From Oxalobacteraceae bacterium AB_14 (GTDB lineage: Bacteria > Pseudomonadota > Gammaproteobacteria > Burkholderiales > Burkholderiaceae_D), in the NCBI GenBank assembly GCA_000381565.1, contig KB906724.1, forward strand, positions 304,045-368,044: 64,000 bases of DNA, given 5' to 3'. Below, one piece after another: positions 18,410 through 29,013 of this stretch (position 1 is the stretch's first letter; the number at the start of each line of letters is the position of its first letter). The notes beneath the pieces are model-generated. The model searched no databases, was not told the origin of the DNA, and worked only from the letters and a program-made list of their open reading frames with translations. Both the position numbers and the translations under genes were made by a program.

Positions 18410-19831
18410 ATGCGTCATACTAAATTTGCTCTCGCGGCAATGACTCTGGCCGTCCTTGCGGGTTGCGGCGGAACCGATCCCAAGCCTGGTGATCAGACCA
18501 TCAAGAACAAGTACAGCAGCCAGGTGTCATTCGGCGACAGCCTGTCCGACGTCGGCTCCTACGCCGTCGGCACGGTGGCCGCGCTCAAGGGTGGCAAATT
18601 TACGATCAATGGCGACAACACCGCCACCGCCTCCACGCTGACCGGCAAGAACTGGACCGAACTGGTCGCAGCCCAGCTGGGCGTGGCGGCCCCGTGCGCG
18701 GCCGTGACCGGTCTCGACGGCGATGCCAGCAAAGGCTTCTCGGTGCCGCAAGTGGCCCACGCCAACTGCTACGGCTACGCCCAGGGCGGCGCCCGCGTGA
18801 CCAACCCTGTCGGCCCCGGCAACAAGCTGACCGGCAGCGCGCTGGGCGCGCTGACCATTCCGGTCGCCACCCAGATCGACAACCACCTGAAAGCCGTTGG
18901 CGGCAAGTTCAAGGGCGATGAAATGGTGTTCGTCATGGCCGGCGGCAACGACGCGCTGTTCAACCTGTCCAAACTGAGCGCCGACGCCACTGCTGCCGGC
19001 ACCGCTGCCGGCGCCAAGGCTGGCGCCGAGGCCGGCGCCACCGCCTACGTCACCAGCCTGGTCGGCCAGCTGGCCGCCGGCGCCACCAGCCCGCAATCCG
19101 CCGCCGCCGCCATCGGCCTGGCAGCGCAAACGGAAGCGGCCCGCAGCGGCAGCACCCAGACCAGCATCACCCAGGTCGCCATCGGCACCGCCGCCGTTCA
19201 GCAGGGCAATTCGGCGGTCGCCGCGCCAGCTGTCTGGCAGCCGATGGTCGCCAAGGCCACGGCCGACGCCACCGCCGCCGGCACTGCCGCCGGCAACGCG
19301 GCCGGCGCCAAGGCCGGGGCCGACTACGCCGCCGCCCACGGTCCGGAGCTGATCACCGCGATGGCCACCGCCGGCACCGAACTGGCCAACCTGGTCAAGA
19401 CCAAGATCATCGCCAACGGCGCCAACTACGTCACCGTCAACAACCTGCCGGATGTGGCCACCACGCCGTCGGGCCGCGCCAAGCCGGAATCGCAGCCGCT
19501 GATCAACGCCATGGTGAGCGCCTTCAACGGCGCGCTGAGCACCGGCCTGGCGTCGGAACCCAAGGTGCTGATCGTCGACGTGTTCGCCGTCAGCCACGAC
19601 CAGGCCACCAATCCCGGCCCGTACGGCCTGACCAACGTGGAGGAACCGGCTTGCGACCTGAGCGTTGCCAAGAACCCGCTGGCCAGCTCGCTGGTCTGCA
19701 ACGGCAGCAATCTCAAGGCCGGCGACGTCAGCCACTGGTCGTTCGCCGACGAGGTCCACCCGACCCCATTCAACAACCTGCTGCTGGCCCGCTACGTGGC
19801 CGAGAAGCTGGTCGTCAAGGGCTGGCTGTAA
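18410..19831 (+). CDS. SGNH/GDSL-type lipoprotein esterase with Ala/Gly repeat insert
   Basis: This 473-residue protein has a clear lipobox (LAVLAGC) and a GDSL fold: FGDSLSDVG (block I serine), GGND (block III) and DEVHPT near the C-terminus (block V Asp/His). Enzymes of this class hydrolyse lipids or polyesters and would act at the envelope. Between blocks III and V sit two copies of an Ala/Gly-rich segment, ATAAGTAAGAKAGA at about residue 191 and ATAAGTAAGNAAGAKAGA at about residue 286. GGAGACAAC precedes the ATG at 18410. ompW follows 75 bases downstream and may be cotranscribed. Confidence 0.87.
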   Translation: MRHTKFALAAMTLAVLAGCGGTDPKPGDQTIKNKYSSQVSFGDSLSDVGSYAVGTVAALKGGKFTINGDNTATASTLTGKNWTELVAAQLGVAAPCAAVTGLDGDASKGFSVPQVAHANCYGYAQGGARVTNPVGPGNKLTGSALGALTIPVATQIDNHLKAVGGKFKGDEMVFVMAGGNDALFNLSKLSADATAAGTAAGAKAGAEAGATAYVTSLVGQLAAGATSPQSAAAAIGLAAQTEAARSGSTQTSITQVAIGTAAVQQGNSAVAAPAVWQPMVAKATADATAAGTAAGNAAGAKAGADYAAAHGPELITAMATAGTELANLVKTKIIANGANYVTVNNLPDVATTPSGRAKPESQPLINAMVSAFNGALSTGLASEPKVLIVDVFAVSHDQATNPGPYGLTNVEEPACDLSVAKNPLASSLVCNGSNLKAGDVSHWSFADEVHPTPFNNLLLARYVAEKLVVKGWL

Positions 19832-19906
19832 TTCAGTCGTCGCAGGCAGCCGCCGCCCGCGGGCGGGCGGCTGCCGGACTCACTACACAATAAATCAGGA
19901 GACGAT

Positions 19907-20587
19907 ATGAAGAACACGGTAAAACTGCTGGCGCTGGCCGCCGCACTGACGGTAGCCTCGGCCGCGTCGGCGCAACAGACCAAGGGTACCTGGCTGGGCA
20001 CGCTGGGCATCAACAAGATCACGCCGAAGGTCGATTCGGGCGATGTCTCGGCGCCGGCGCTGCCGGGCACCAAGGCCGACGTCGGCTCGGACACCAAGCC
20101 GCGCTTCGCGATCGCCTACATGCTGACCGATAACGTCTCGGCCGAGGTGGACTTGGGCCTGCCGTACAAGCACGACCTGGTCGGCGCCGGCGCCATCCAG
20201 GGCACGGGCAAGCTGGGCACGTCGGAAGTGCTGCCGCCGACCGCCTTCATCCAGTACCGCTTCCTGCCGGCCAACTCGATGTTCCGTCCGTATGTGGGCC
20301 TGGGCATCACCTACGCGATGTTCCAGAAGGAGACCGGCTCCGGCCAGCTGACCGCGCTGCTCAACACCGGCGGCCCCGGCACCACCTTCAAGCTGGACGA
20401 CAAGTGGGCGCTGAGCTACCAGATCGGCGGCACCGTGAAGATCAACGAGAAATGGTTTATCGACGCCACCGTCATCAAGACCAAGCTCAAGACCATGGTG
20501 CACTTCTCGACCGGCCAGACCCAGGACGTGCGCCTCGATCCGCTGGCCGTCAGCGTCAGCGTCGGCTACAATTTCAAGGGTTTCTAA
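19907..20587 (+). CDS. ompW: OmpW family outer-membrane protein
   Basis: The 226-residue protein has a signal peptide (ending ASA/QQ) and an eight-strand barrel pattern ending in VSVSVGYNFKGF with the terminal aromatic that BAM recognises. Family features include the early GTWLGTLGINKITPK segment and RPYVGLGITYA. OmpW forms a narrow hydrophobic channel for small apolar compounds. The ATG follows AGGAGACGAT. An intrinsic terminator at 20600 ends the transcript. Confidence 0.9.
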   Translation: MKNTVKLLALAAALTVASAASAQQTKGTWLGTLGINKITPKVDSGDVSAPALPGTKADVGSDTKPRFAIAYMLTDNVSAEVDLGLPYKHDLVGAGAIQGTGKLGTSEVLPPTAFIQYRFLPANSMFRPYVGLGITYAMFQKETGSGQLTALLNTGGPGTTFKLDDKWALSYQIGGTVKINEKWFIDATVIKTKLKTMVHFSTGQTQDVRLDPLAVSVSVGYNFKGF

Positions 20588-20599
20588 GCCGTAAACGTC

Positions 20600-20653
20600 A
20601 AAACCGCCAGCCTGAACGCGCTCAAGATCGCGCTCAGTGCTGGCGGTTTTTTT
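20600..20653 (+). terminator. Intrinsic terminator between ompW and gcdH
   Basis: AAAACCGCCAGC pairs with GCTGGCGGTTTT and is followed by further T. The A-tract on the left lets it serve both convergent genes. An inner GC-rich segment may extend the stem. Confidence 0.88.
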
Positions 20654-20665
20654 ACGTCCGGCGTT

Positions 20666-21850
20666 TTATTGGAACGCCTGGATGCCGGTCTGGGCGCGGC
20701 CCAGGATCAGCGCGTGGATGTCGTGCGTACCCTCGTAGGTATTGACCACTTCCAGGTTGACCATGTGGCGGATGATGCCGAACTCGTCCGAGATACCGTT
20801 ACCACCCAGCATATCGCGCGCGACGCGGGCGATGTCCAGCGACTTGCCGCAGGAATTGCGCTTCATCATCGAGGTGATTTCCACCGCCGCCGTGCCGGCG
20901 TCCTTCATGCGGCCCAGCTGCAAACAGCCTTGCAGGCCCAGCGTGATCTCGGTCTGCATGTCGGCCAGCTTCTTCTGCACCAGCTGGTTGGCGGCCAGCG
21001 GACGGCCGAACTGGTGGCGGTCCAGCACGTACTGGCGGGCGGTGTGCCAGCAGTCCTCGGCCGCGCCCAGCGCGCCCCAGGCGATGCCGTAGCGTGCCGA
21101 GTTCAGGCAGGTGAACGGACCCTTCAGGCCGCGCACGTCCGGGAAGGCGTTCTCTTCCGGGCAGAACACATTGTCCATCACGATCTCGCCGGTCACCGAA
21201 GCGCGCAGGCCGAACTTGCCGTGGATCGCAGGGGCGCTCAGGCCGGCCATGCCTTTTTCCAGCACGAAGCCGCGGATCGCGCCTTCATCGTCCTTGGCCC
21301 AGACCACGAACACGTCGGCCACCGGCGAGTTGGTGATCCACATCTTGGCGCCGCTCAGCGAGTAGCCGCCCGCCACCTTCTTGGCGCGGGTGATCATCGA
21401 ACCCGGATCGGAACCATGGTTCGGTTCGGTCAGGCCGAAGCAGCCGATCCACTCGCCGGTGGCCAGTTTCGGCAGGTATTTCTGTTTCTGTTCTTCGGTG
21501 CCGAACTCGTAGATCGGCACCATCACCAGCGACGACTGCACGCTCATCATCGAGCGGTAGCCGGAATCGATGCGCTCGACTTCGCGCGCGATCAGGCCGT
21601 AGGCCACGTAGTTCAGGCCGGGGCCGCCGTATTGTTCCGGGATGGTCGGGCCCAGCAGGCCCAGTTCGCCCATTTCGCGGAAGATCGTGGTGTCCATCTT
21701 CTCGTGGCGGAAGGCGTCCAGGATGCGCGGGGCCAGCTTGTCCTTGCAATAGGCGGCGGCGGCGTCGCGCACCATGCGCTCGTCGTCGGTCAGTTGCTGG
21801 TCCAGCAGCAGGGGATCATCCCAGTGGAATTGGGCGCGGGCTTGGCTCAT
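20666..21850 (-). CDS. gcdH: Glutaryl-CoA dehydrogenase
   Basis: GcdH oxidises and decarboxylates glutaryl-CoA to crotonyl-CoA in lysine, hydroxylysine and tryptophan breakdown, using FAD. The 394-residue protein has the acyl-CoA dehydrogenase fold, [15 protein letters not shown] (FAD contact), the [13 protein letters not shown] segment and the catalytic glutamate E373 in [12 protein letters not shown]. The match to the glutaryl-CoA subfamily is clear from the [15 protein letters not shown] and N-terminal FHWDDPLLL segments. GAGAGACC precedes the ATG. No electron-transfer flavoprotein gene is nearby. Confidence 0.93.
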   Translation of the reverse strand: MSQARAQFHWDDPLLLDQQLTDDERMVRDAAAAYCKDKLAPRILDAFRHEKMDTTIFREMGELGLLGPTIPEQYGGPGLNYVAYGLIAREVERIDSGYRSMMSVQSSLVMVPIYEFGTEEQKQKYLPKLATGEWIGCFGLTEPNHGSDPGSMITRAKKVAGGYSLSGAKMWITNSPVADVFVVWAKDDEGAIRGFVLEKGMAGLSAPAIHGKFGLRASVTGEIVMDNVFCPEENAFPDVRGLKGPFTCLNSARYGIAWGALGAAEDCWHTARQYVLDRHQFGRPLAANQLVQKKLADMQTEITLGLQGCLQLGRMKDAGTAAVEITSMMKRNSCGKSLDIARVARDMLGGNGISDEFGIIRHMVNLEVVNTYEGTHDIHALILGRAQTGIQAFQ

Positions 21851-21944
21851 AGTGGTCTCTCATTATGAAGTTGGTGAAGGCTGCCCGCATTCTATGCCGC
21901 GGCCACCGGAACGGCTTTTCAAATGGCGACACTAATTTCCGTTT

Positions 21945-22448
21945 TTAGCCCAGGCTGCCGAACTGGCCGCTGTGGAAAATCAGCGGCGGGGAGGGGGAAA
22001 ACGCGCACAGCTCGACCTCGCCGACGAAAATCACGTGGTCGCCTTCCGGGTAGCGGCTGCGGTTGTGGCATTCGAACCAGGCCGACGCGCCCTTGAGGAT
22101 GGGCTGGCCGGTGCGCGACAGCTCGTATTCGGTGTTTTCCCACGGATCGATGCCGCGCGTGGCGAACTGCTTGGCCAGGTGCGCCTGGTCGGCCGACAGC
22201 ACGTTGATGACGTAGTGCGAATTGCCGGTGAAGATGGGCATGCTGTTGGCCGTGGTCGCCAGGCTCCACAGCACCAGCGGCGGGTCCAGCGACACTGAAT
22301 TGAAGGAACTGGCCGTCAGGCCGCGGAAGCTGCCGTCCGCCAGCCGGGTGGTGATGACGGTGACGCCGGTGGCGAACTGGCCCAGCGCCTGGCGAAAATG
22401 GCTGGTGTCGAAGGGGCGCTGGTCGGCGCGGGGGGAACGAGTGTGCAT
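21945..22448 (-). CDS. Flavin reductase domain protein, HpaC-like
   Basis: This 167-residue protein matches the FMN-binding split-barrel flavin reductase family: FRQALGQFATGVTVIT near the start, GLTASSFNSVSLDPPLVLWS, and GDHVIFVGEVE near the C-terminus. Members supply reduced flavin to two-component monooxygenases or act on their own. No monooxygenase is adjacent. It lies about 95 bases upstream of gcdH on the same strand. It is the last high-GC gene before the AT-rich islet at 22602-23588. Confidence 0.88.
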   Translation of the reverse strand: MHTRSPRADQRPFDTSHFRQALGQFATGVTVITTRLADGSFRGLTASSFNSVSLDPPLVLWSLATTANSMPIFTGNSHYVINVLSADQAHLAKQFATRGIDPWENTEYELSRTGQPILKGASAWFECHNRSRYPEGDHVIFVGEVELCAFSPSPPLIFHSGQFGSLG

Positions 22449-22601
22449 GGTGGACCTGTGACTTTTCAGCCATTATGCCAAAGTTTGCCGTGCGATAGCG
22501 TGTTGCATTTGTTTGCGTTACAGAGTTCGCGCCGGACGCGTCGCTCGGAACGGCGTATCCGGAGGCGGCGTCCGAGTCAACATAGTCTGCATCCTTGTTG
22601 G

Positions 22602-22906
22602 CTATTTTGTATAGCTATCCACGGTGTCATTGTAGTTGTTTTTTATTCTTTTCAGTAATCCCGGGCTATTTTTATATTTTTCATTGAGAATTTTAAATTG
22701 CCGCTTTGCCCCTCCGCAATACTTATCAATTTCCCGGTTCATGTCATCAAGTTCTTTTTTTGCAATTCAGCGCCGACTTCTCCGGCAAAGTGTTCACATT
22801 CAAATGAGTTGCGTATGAATATCCTGATGTCGTTTGGTAGCTTTTCTCTTGAGAAAGCCGATTGTGGCGAAAGAAGTAGAATCAACGAAAGATAGTATGT
22901 TTTCAT
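22602..22906 (-). pseudogene. Frameshifted small exported protein, putative immunity partner
   Basis: From ATG at 22906 the frame encodes a signal peptide (MKTYYLSLILLLSPQSAFS) and a mature part with FECEHFAGEVG, then stops at 22739. Joining to the next frame at the seven-A run near residue 49 restores a continuous protein of about 100 residues, with IDKYCGGAKRQFKILNEKYK and an end at 22602. One lost A in the homopolymer explains the break. Small exported proteins with a C-x-HFAGE motif recur in betaproteobacteria. The gene starts 15 bases after the M15-like peptidase gene, the usual place for an immunity gene. The AT-rich composition is unlike the flanking genes. A sequencing error is possible. 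Confidence 0.6.
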
Positions 22907-22921
22907 GTTTTTCTCAGGTAT

Positions 22922-23481
22922 TTAAAATCCGTTATTAGACCAATGGGGATCGTCTTTTCCCTTGAATTTATGTACGCCATAACTTTTTCCAACAGCTATA
23001 AGTTGCTTGTTTAGGCCATTTCGCGGCAATGTGCTGATCTTCACTATATTGCCACTGGCATCTTTGATTTCAATGGTCTTATTCCAGCTTAAGCTCATGT
23101 CAATTGCCAAACAGAAATTATGTTGAGATCTAATTGCGGGTTTTATTTTTAGATTTTCTATGTTTAACGCTGGTAGCATTTCATGTGCTGCCTTGATGGA
23201 TTCTTCCTTTGTTCCATGATCCCAGTTTATATCTACACCTTGCATCTTTGGGACGTTCTTGGGATCTGATTCTTTGCAATTCGCCATGAATAGTGCATAA
23301 GATAGGAACGCTTGGGTGGCCTGTAAGTAGATCTAATTACAACTTTGATGCCTGCCTTTCTCATTGCGGAAATAAATTCTTCCACAGCCAATCGAAAATT
23401 CCCTGAAAGCTGGCGCGTATCCTCGCTCCCTGGGAACTTCTTAGCCCATTGGCTTCCGCTTAATTCCAATTTTGCTTCCAT
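22922..23481 (-). pseudogene. Frameshifted M15-like peptidoglycan peptidase, putative type VI effector
   Basis: Two overlapping frames (23481-23233 and 23287-22922) together encode one protein of about 186 residues. The break lies near 23275 in a short A run and is repaired by one extra A. The joined protein has STYRPPKRSYLMHYSW, GVDINWDHG, RSQHNFCLAID (the H-x6-D zinc block of M15/VanY-type peptidases) and the terminal DDPHWS supplying the last histidine. There is no signal peptide, unlike housekeeping D,D-peptidases, so delivery from the cytoplasm by a contractile system is the simplest inference. The glycine usual in the SxHxxGxAxD motif is replaced by Cys. Confidence 0.65.
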
Positions 23482-23588
23482 TTTTCAAGCTCCCGTTGGT
23501 TGCGCAGAGAACTAAAAATTACATCTGACCAAGGTATTTTGGCTTGATAAAAAATAACGATATCGTCTGTTTTTTTAGCCTGTCTCAT
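23460..23588 (-). CDS. Small uncharacterised open frame overlapping the peptidase start
   Basis: This 42-codon frame begins MRQAKKTDDIVIFYQAK and ends in ELEKWKQNWN, overlapping the first 22 bases of the M15-like gene. It resembles nothing I know. It could be the end of an upstream delivery-module gene that has been lost, a leader peptide that couples translation, or chance in AT-rich DNA. No strong ribosome binding site is visible. Confidence 0.25.
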   Translation of the reverse strand: MRQAKKTDDIVIFYQAKIPWSDVIFSSLRNQRELEKWKQNWN

Positions 23589-23695
23589 GGTGAGTGGCGT
23601 TTTTCACGGCCTCTGCGCCGAAGTCGAATGCAGGTGCACGCGCTGCTGGTTTGCGTTACAGTGAAGCCATGGGCATTCTTCTACGCGAGGGAGTC

Positions 23696-24247
23696 ATGAC
23701 TAGTCAGTCCGCGCCGGGCACGGCGCTCGAAACGGCTTATCTGGGCGGCGGCTGTTTTTGGTGCACCGAGGCGGTGTTCGCCCAGGTCAAGGGCGTCGTC
23801 CATGTCGAGTCCGGCTACACCGGCGGCCATCAGCCCGATCCCACCTACGAGCAAATCTGCGCCGGCGACACCGGTCACGCCGAAGTGGTGAAATTGCAAC
23901 TCGATCCCGCCGTCATCGGTTTTCGCGACCTGCTGGAGATCTTCTTCACCATCCACGACCCGACCACCCTGAACCGCCAGGGCAACGACGTCGGCACCCA
24001 GTACCGCTCGGTGATCTTCTACCAGTCGCCGCAGCAGGAGGCCACGGCGCGCCAGGTGATCGCGCAGATGGCCGGGGTCTGGGACGCGCCCATCGTCACC
24101 GAACTGGCGCCGGCCTCGACCTACTATCCGGCCGAGGCCTACCATCAGGATTACTTCAGCCAGCATCCGCTGCAAAGCTATTGCGCCTTCGTGGTGGCGC
24201 CCAAGGTCGCCAAGTTCAAGAGCACCTACGCGCATCGCTTAAAATAA
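23696..24247 (+). CDS. msrA: Peptide-methionine (S)-S-oxide reductase MsrA
   Basis: MsrA reduces methionine-S-sulfoxide in proteins. The 183-residue protein has the active-site motif GGGCFWC with catalytic Cys20, then GYTGGH and the YHQDYF block. It has only the MsrA domain. The start at 23696 is supported by GAGGGAG just upstream; an in-frame ATG at 23669 is possible. High-GC composition resumes here after the AT-rich islet. Confidence 0.95.
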   Translation: MTSQSAPGTALETAYLGGGCFWCTEAVFAQVKGVVHVESGYTGGHQPDPTYEQICAGDTGHAEVVKLQLDPAVIGFRDLLEIFFTIHDPTTLNRQGNDVGTQYRSVIFYQSPQQEATARQVIAQMAGVWDAPIVTELAPASTYYPAEAYHQDYFSQHPLQSYCAFVVAPKVAKFKSTYAHRLK

Positions 24248-24265
24248 AACAACAAGGGGATACGC

Positions 24266-25321
24266 ATGAAGGTGGTGCTGGTCGACGATACCCATATCAA
24301 CCTGGTGCTGATGGCGCGCCTGGTCGACAAACTGAAAGACGTGAACACCATCAGCTTCCAGTCGGCGCGCGAGGCGCTGGCCTGGTGCAACGCCCATCCC
24401 TACGACCTGCTGATCGTCGACTACCTGATGCCGGACATGAACGGCCTGGAACTGATCGCCCGGCTGGAAGCCCCGCCCGACCAGCGCCCGCCGGTGCTGA
24501 TGGTCACCGCCAGCGTCGACGTCGACGTGCGCCACCGCGCGCTGGAAAACGGCGCCAGCGATTTCCTCATCAAGCCGATCGACAAGGTCGAGTTCCTGGC
24601 CCGCACCCGCAACATGCTGGCGCTGCGCAGCGCCACGCTGGGCCTGCAGCACCGCGCCAGCTGGCTGGCCGAGGAAGTGGCCAAGGCCACCGCCGAGCTG
24701 CGCGCGCGCGAGCAGGAAACCATCATGCTGCTGTGCCGCGCCTCCGAATACCGCGACCCCGAGACCGGCGCCCACATCCAGCGCATGGCGCACTACTCGC
24801 GCCTGATCGCCGAGCAGCTGGGCCAGTCCGAGGAGCAGCAGCAGGACGTGCTGAACGCCGCCCCGATGCACGACATCGGCAAGGTCGGCACGCCCGACCA
24901 CATCCTGCTCAAGCCCGGCCGCCTGAACCCGGAAGAGATGACCGTCATGCGCCAGCACGCCGAGATCGGCTACAACATCCTCAAGGACTGCCAGGCGCGC
25001 ATGCTCAAGCTGGCGGCCGAGATCGCGCTGACCCACCACGAGCGCTACGACGGCCAGGGCTATCCGCGCGGCCTGGCGGGCGAGGCCATCCCGCTGGTGG
25101 GCCGCATCGTCGCCGTGGCCGACGTGTTCGACGCGCTGACCAGCGTGCGTCCCTACAAAAAGGCCTGGAGCATGGAGGACGCGCGCCAGCACCTGCTGGA
25201 CAACTGCGCCACCCATTTCGATCCGCGCTGCGTGGAGGCGCTGTTGCAGCGCTGGGACGACGTGCAGGCCATCCGCGCCCGCTTCCGCGACGAGCCCGGC
25301 GCCGCCGCGCTGACGTCCTGA
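24266..25321 (+). CDS. Response regulator with HD-GYP domain
   Basis: This 351-residue RpfG-like protein has a receiver domain (residues 1-120, phosphoacceptor Asp52 in LIVDYLMPD) and an HD-GYP domain (about 150-340). The metal and signature residues are present: HIQRMAHYS, HDIGK and HHERYDGQGYP. HD-GYP enzymes hydrolyse cyclic-di-GMP to pGpG or GMP. AAGGGGAT precedes the ATG. The hybrid kinase gene starts 7 bases after its stop, and that kinase is the likely phosphodonor. Confidence 0.92.
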   Translation: MKVVLVDDTHINLVLMARLVDKLKDVNTISFQSAREALAWCNAHPYDLLIVDYLMPDMNGLELIARLEAPPDQRPPVLMVTASVDVDVRHRALENGASDFLIKPIDKVEFLARTRNMLALRSATLGLQHRASWLAEEVAKATAELRAREQETIMLLCRASEYRDPETGAHIQRMAHYSRLIAEQLGQSEEQQQDVLNAAPMHDIGKVGTPDHILLKPGRLNPEEMTVMRQHAEIGYNILKDCQARMLKLAAEIALTHHERYDGQGYPRGLAGEAIPLVGRIVAVADVFDALTSVRPYKKAWSMEDARQHLLDNCATHFDPRCVEALLQRWDDVQAIRARFRDEPGAAALTS

Positions 25322-25328
25322 CGCGGCC

Positions 25329-27599
<2,271 letters not shown>

Positions 27600-27607
27600 A
27601 GCAGCTC

Positions 27608-27724
27608 CGTCATTCCCGCGAAAGCGGCGGTCCGCCGATGCGGAATCCATGCTGACGTGCCGATCAAGCGACGTGTGGCGGGAAGGCTGGCGCTGTATGG
27701 ATTCCCGCCTACGCGGGAATGACG
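27608..27724. repeat. Inverted-repeat element, copy 2, overlapping the cfa 3' end
   Basis: It starts CGTCATTCCCGCGAAAGCGG and ends with the inverted form, ATGGATTCCCGCCTACGCGGGAATGACG. These ends match the element at 11536-11614, but the inside is longer and different. The right end supplies the last codons and the TAG stop of the minus-strand cfa gene. It encodes no transposase. Confidence 0.82.
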
Positions 27725-28938
27725 CGGTTTGTCGATTCCGGATACATGTGCCGGCGCGACCACGGCAGCGCCGCGCTGCGCTGGCCCGCCTTGCGGCCGA
27801 CGATCTGGTACAGGCTGATCAAATCCTGCTCAAACGCGTAGCTGCACCCGGCCAGGTAGACGTGCCAGATGCGGTAGCGCTTGTCGCCCGCCAGCGCCCG
27901 CGCGCGCTCCGTGTTGGCCTCGAAATTATCGGTCCAGATGGCGCAGGTGCGGGCGTAGTGGCGGCGCAGGTTTTCCACGTCGCACACTTCCAGCTTGCCC
28001 TGCTGCATGGCCTTCAGCACATGGCCGATGTGCGCCAGTTCGCCTTGCGGGAACACGTATTTGTCGATGAAGGCGCCGCCGCCGTAGGGCGTCTCGCCGT
28101 TGTCCGGATCGGTGGTGGTGATGCCGTGGTTCATCACCACGCCGTCCGGCGCCAGCAGCCTGTGGATGGCGGCGAAATATTCAGGCAAGTGCTTGACGCC
28201 GACATGCTCGAACATGCCGACGCTGGTGATGCGGTCGAACTGGCCGCGCACGTCGCGGTAGTCCTGCAGGCGGATTTCGACCAGGTGATCCAGCCCGGCG
28301 CGCCGCACGCGTTCCCTGGCCAGCTGGTACTGGTTTTCCGACAGGGTGACGCCGACGCAGCGCGCCTGGTACTGCTGCGCCGCCCGTATCACCAGCGCGC
28401 CCCAGCCGCAGCCGATGTCGAGCAGCGTCTGGCCGGGCCGGAGCGCGATCTTGCGCAGGATGTGATCGATTTTTTTTGCCTGGGCGCTGGCCAGGTCCTC
28501 GTCACCATGCTCGAAGTAGGCGCAGGAATACACCATGGCCGGATCGAGGAACTGCTGGTAGAACTCGTTGGAGACGTCGTAGTGGTAGCGGATCGCCTCG
28601 GCGTCCTGCTGCTTGCTGTGGCCCATGCTGCGCACGATGCGGGCGAACTTGCCCTCGGCCTTGAGCGTGGTGCGCGCCAGCGCGTTGACGATGGCGATCA
28701 TGTCGTGGGCGCGGCCCCTGACCTCGATCGCGCCCTCGACATAGGCCGCGCCCAGGTTGGACAGCGACGGCGTCAGCAGGTAGCGCGCCGCCGACACATT
28801 GGGCAGGCGTATCGTCACGCGCGGCGCCTCGCTGGAAAAGTCGACATGCTGGCCGTTCCACAATTCGATGCGCAGCGGCAGCGCGATTTGCTGGCGGATG
28901 CCGGCGATCCAGCTACTGAGACGGTTTTGTACGAACAC
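27709..28938 (-). CDS. cfa: Cyclopropane-fatty-acyl-phospholipid synthase family methyltransferase
   Basis: Cfa transfers a methylene group from S-adenosylmethionine to unsaturated acyl chains of membrane lipids. The 409-residue protein has an N-terminal lipid-binding region, HYDVSNEFYQQFLD, the SAM site LLDIGCGWGALVIRAA, and the GMFEHVG and GAFIDKYVFPQGEL segments of the family. I chose GTG at 28938, seven bases after GGAGG; the GTG at 28944 is too close to it. The final residues NRVIPA and the stop are encoded by the inverted-repeat element at 27608-27724, so the natural C-terminus has probably been altered by insertion. Confidence 0.92.
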   Translation of the reverse strand: MFVQNRLSSWIAGIRQQIALPLRIELWNGQHVDFSSEAPRVTIRLPNVSAARYLLTPSLSNLGAAYVEGAIEVRGRAHDMIAIVNALARTTLKAEGKFARIVRSMGHSKQQDAEAIRYHYDVSNEFYQQFLDPAMVYSCAYFEHGDEDLASAQAKKIDHILRKIALRPGQTLLDIGCGWGALVIRAAQQYQARCVGVTLSENQYQLARERVRRAGLDHLVEIRLQDYRDVRGQFDRITSVGMFEHVGVKHLPEYFAAIHRLLAPDGVVMNHGITTTDPDNGETPYGGGAFIDKYVFPQGELAHIGHVLKAMQQGKLEVCDVENLRRHYARTCAIWTDNFEANTERARALAGDKRYRIWHVYLAGCSYAFEQDLISLYQIVGRKAGQRSAALPWSRRHMYPESTNRVIPA

Positions 28939-28960
28939 GATCACACCTCCGAGTCCAGAA

Positions 28961-28988
28961 ACGAAAAGACCACCGCAAGCGATGGTCT
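28961..28988 (-). terminator. Intrinsic terminator downstream of the hemerythrin-pdxH gene
   Basis: Read on the minus strand, AGACCATCGC pairs with GCGGTGGTCT (one wobble) and is followed by TTTCGT. It lies 25 bases after the pdxH stop and ahead of cfa, so the two genes are probably separate units. Confidence 0.7.
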
Positions 28989-29013
28989 GGTGTGCCGCGA
29001 GAGGGCGCTGTGC

